Under the pieces are notes generated by a model. The model made no database searches. It saw only the letters and a program-made list of their open reading frames with translations, and was not told the origin of the DNA. This document shows, in pieces, positions 62,675 through 64,000 of a stretch of DNA of 64,000 nt. Source of the stretch: Rhodopirellula baltica SH 1 (lineage in GTDB: Bacteria; Planctomycetota; Planctomycetia; Pirellulales; Pirellulaceae); assembly GCF_000196115.1 (NCBI RefSeq), contig NC_005027.1:1116001-1180000 (forward strand), read 5' to 3'. A program made the position numbers and the translations under genes. The first letter of the stretch is position 1, and each line of letters opens with the position of its first letter.

Positions 62675-63253
62675 ATGTCACGTTTTTTGCTTCTCACGCT
62701 CGCCCTGGGTTGTCTGATGAATGCTCCTCAACCTGTTTCCGCCGCTGACTCCACTGCGGATCACGAATGCGTGTTGGCTCACGAGGCCAAAACCATCGAA
62801 GGCAAGGAAGTGGATCTGCACGACTACGAGGGCAAAGTCGTCCTGATCGTCAACGTCGCTAGCAAGTGCGGCTACACCAAGCAGTACGCTGGGTTGCAAT
62901 CGCTGTACGAAGCCCACAAAGACGACGGATTGGTCATCCTCGGGTTCCCTTGCAATCAATTCGGCTCGCAGGAACCTGGCACGAACGCGGATATTTTGGA
63001 ATTCTGCAGCGCTCGGTACAACGTCACCTTCCCGATGATGGGCAAAGTGGACGTCAATGGCGATGACGCGTCGCCTTTGTACAAACAGTTGACCAGCGTT
63101 GAAGCCAAACCGGCGGGCAAAGGTCCGATCAGTTGGAACTTCGAGAAGTTCTTGATCGGTCGCGATGGTCAAGTTGTCGGACGCTACAAATCGAAGGTCG
63201 CACCATCGGACGAAGAATTGGTCTCGGCGATCAAGTCAGCTTTGAAGGGCTGA
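62675..63253 (+). CDS. Exported glutathione peroxidase-family protein
   Basis: A 192-residue thioredoxin-fold peroxidase. The signal peptide is SRFLLLTLALGCLMNAPQPV, ending SAA. Catalytic Cys65 is in VNVASKCGYTKQYAGLQSLY, the glutamine in LGFPCNQFGSQEPG, and the tryptophan/asparagine in GPISWNFEKFLIGRDG. Cysteine rather than selenocysteine forms, like this one, usually use thioredoxin. In the periplasm it would reduce peroxides. The gene is followed by a clear terminator. Confidence 0.94.
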   Translation: MSRFLLLTLALGCLMNAPQPVSAADSTADHECVLAHEAKTIEGKEVDLHDYEGKVVLIVNVASKCGYTKQYAGLQSLYEAHKDDGLVILGFPCNQFGSQEPGTNADILEFCSARYNVTFPMMGKVDVNGDDASPLYKQLTSVEAKPAGKGPISWNFEKFLIGRDGQVVGRYKSKVAPSDEELVSAIKSALKG

Positions 63254-63279
63254 GAGCGAGACGTCCGCGCAAAAAAAAC

Positions 63280-63318
63280 GGGGCGAACTTGTCATGCAAG
63301 TTCGTCCCCATTTTTGTT
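63280..63318 (+). terminator. Rho-independent terminator of the peroxidase gene
   Basis: GGGGCGAACTTG-TCATG-CAAGTTCGTCCCC is a 12-base stem (one G-U-type mismatch aside) followed by ATTTTTGTTT, and preceded by an A-rich tract, 27 bases after the stop codon. Confidence 0.9.
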
Positions 63319-63457
63319 TGATCGCGTAGTTTCCACAGGAGCACCCCGGTGACTTCGTGGCCGGTGATTCGTTGTTCGGTCGGATGTCCGAATCAACACG
63401 GCCGACGAAGTCGGATGGGGTCGCTTTGTGGAGAGCGTTACGTCAGTGGTTCTCCGG

Positions 63458-63482
63458 GTAGCCCCGTCGTAGGGGGCTCCCC
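63458..63482. repeat. Single GTAG hairpin
   Basis: GTAGCCCC-GTCGTA-GGGGGCT folds into a short stem with the GTAG foot. It lies just downstream of the Cys-rich gene's stop in the 63319-63498 gap; no further copy was seen. Confidence 0.5.
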
Positions 63483-63498
63483 TGAGATCCGAATTCAA

Positions 63499-64000
63499 TT
63501 AGCAACCGCAAGCTGGTGCAACATCGCAGCCAGCGTCGCAACCGCAGTCGTTTCCGCAGCCACAGCCGTTGCCGCCAAGGATTCCCTTGAGCAAGCTACG
63601 GATAGGACCAGCCGAAGCAGGTGCACATGCTGGAGCACAAGCGTCTGCACAAGGATCTGCACATCCGCAAGCTGGAGCTGGGCAGCAAACGGTGACAGGA
63701 ACTTGCTTGCAAACAACTCGTGGCACGCAACGAGTCACGGTGTAAGGCTCGCAAACTTTGCGGCACTTCTTGACCTTGATCGTTTCTTGGTAGCACTCTT
63801 TGCGGCAAGTCGTGTGGCACACGGTCTTGGTACGGCATTCTGGGATCATCTTGCAAACTTTGTACTCGCAAACCTTGGTGCGGCACTCAGGAACCATCTT
63901 GCAGACGGTGTACTTGCAAACTTTGGTGCGAGGCTCGCAGACCATCTTGCAAACGGTGTAGTTGCAAGTCTTGGTGCGGCACTCAGGAACCATTTTGCAG
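63499..64000 (-). CDS. Cysteine-rich YTV-like repeat protein, start beyond window
   Basis: At least 167 residues, about 20 percent Cys. It consists of ~11-residue repeats such as CNYTVCKMVCEPRTK, CKYTVCKMVPECRTK, CEYKVCKMIPECRTK, then KCRKVCEPYTVTRCVPRVVC. The end is low-complexity, GGNGCGCGNDCGCDAGCD. The frame is still open at base 64000, with the repeat continuing. This pattern fits the YTV/Cys-rich surface proteins described from Rhodopirellula-type planctomycetes, thought to form a disulfide-linked cell wall. A signal peptide would lie outside the window. Confidence 0.85.
   Translation of the reverse strand, partial: CKMVPECRTKTCNYTVCKMVCEPRTKVCKYTVCKMVPECRTKVCEYKVCKMIPECRTKTVCHTTCRKECYQETIKVKKCRKVCEPYTVTRCVPRVVCKQVPVTVCCPAPACGCADPCADACAPACAPASAGPIRSLLKGILGGNGCGCGNDCGCDAGCDVAPACGC

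Overview
The window looks like a piece of a marine planctomycete chromosome of the Rhodopirellula type (Pirellulaceae). I infer this from the combination of a secreted sulfatase, two DUF1501 proteins, a giant planctomycete-type cytochrome c/DUF1549/DUF1553 protein, a Cys-rich protein with YTV-like repeats, many exported proteins of unknown function, long gaps and weak Shine-Dalgarno signals. No taxonomic marker such as 16S rRNA is present, so genus level is an inference.

Layout. 1-8 kb: the 3' part of aconitase (acnA), a membrane-anchored spermidine synthase-like protein, a small TPR protein, ispG, a PPK2 polyphosphate kinase and an exported lectin-fold protein. 8.3-8.6 kb: tRNA-Ser(GCT) and tRNA-Lys(TTT). 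8.7-15.4 kb: a sulfatase/large exported protein pair, and divergently an exported HExxH peptidase fused to leucine-rich repeats. 15.7-20.5 kb: a tightly overlapping operon xseB-ispA-dxs-nadK-rluA type, which with ispG gives three steps of isoprenoid precursor synthesis in this window. 20.7-32 kb: a coiled-coil protein, a 29-codon basic ribosomal-type protein, a NUDIX hydrolase, a multipass membrane protein, a GH57 glucanotransferase/amylase, a Ser/Thr kinase, an enolase-superfamily enzyme and a Tat-exported DUF1501 protein.

32.1-41.5 kb is an accessory block. It holds a degenerate receiver protein, many small unrecognised (mostly membrane) proteins on the + strand, two insertion sequences and a hydrolase remnant. 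One small membrane-protein gene is split by an IS701-type element (CTAA duplication), whose left edge was then hit by an IS5/IS427-type element (TAA duplication). The original gene can be rebuilt in frame. 41.5-51.4 kb: an MscS channel, a choloylglycine-hydrolase-like acylase, an orphan ParA, a glycosyltransferase, an LptF/LptG permease, a lipoprotein, an alpha/beta hydrolase and an exported protein. 51.7-58.6 kb: the giant cytochrome/WD40/DUF1549/DUF1553 gene followed by its DUF1501 partner. 59.5-64 kb: a flavin/2Fe-2S reductase, two overlapping SDR genes, an exported glutathione peroxidase with a terminator, and the start-truncated Cys-rich YTV-like protein at the window edge.

The strongest unexplained signal is in the intergenic DNA. 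At least six unrelated-looking repeat families are hairpins that begin with the tetranucleotide GTAG at the foot of the stem, often as outward-facing inverted pairs, and in one place as an eight-copy ~100-bp array. This is the signature expected of REP/REPIN elements moved by a REP-associated tyrosine transposase (RAYT). No such transposase is encoded in the window.
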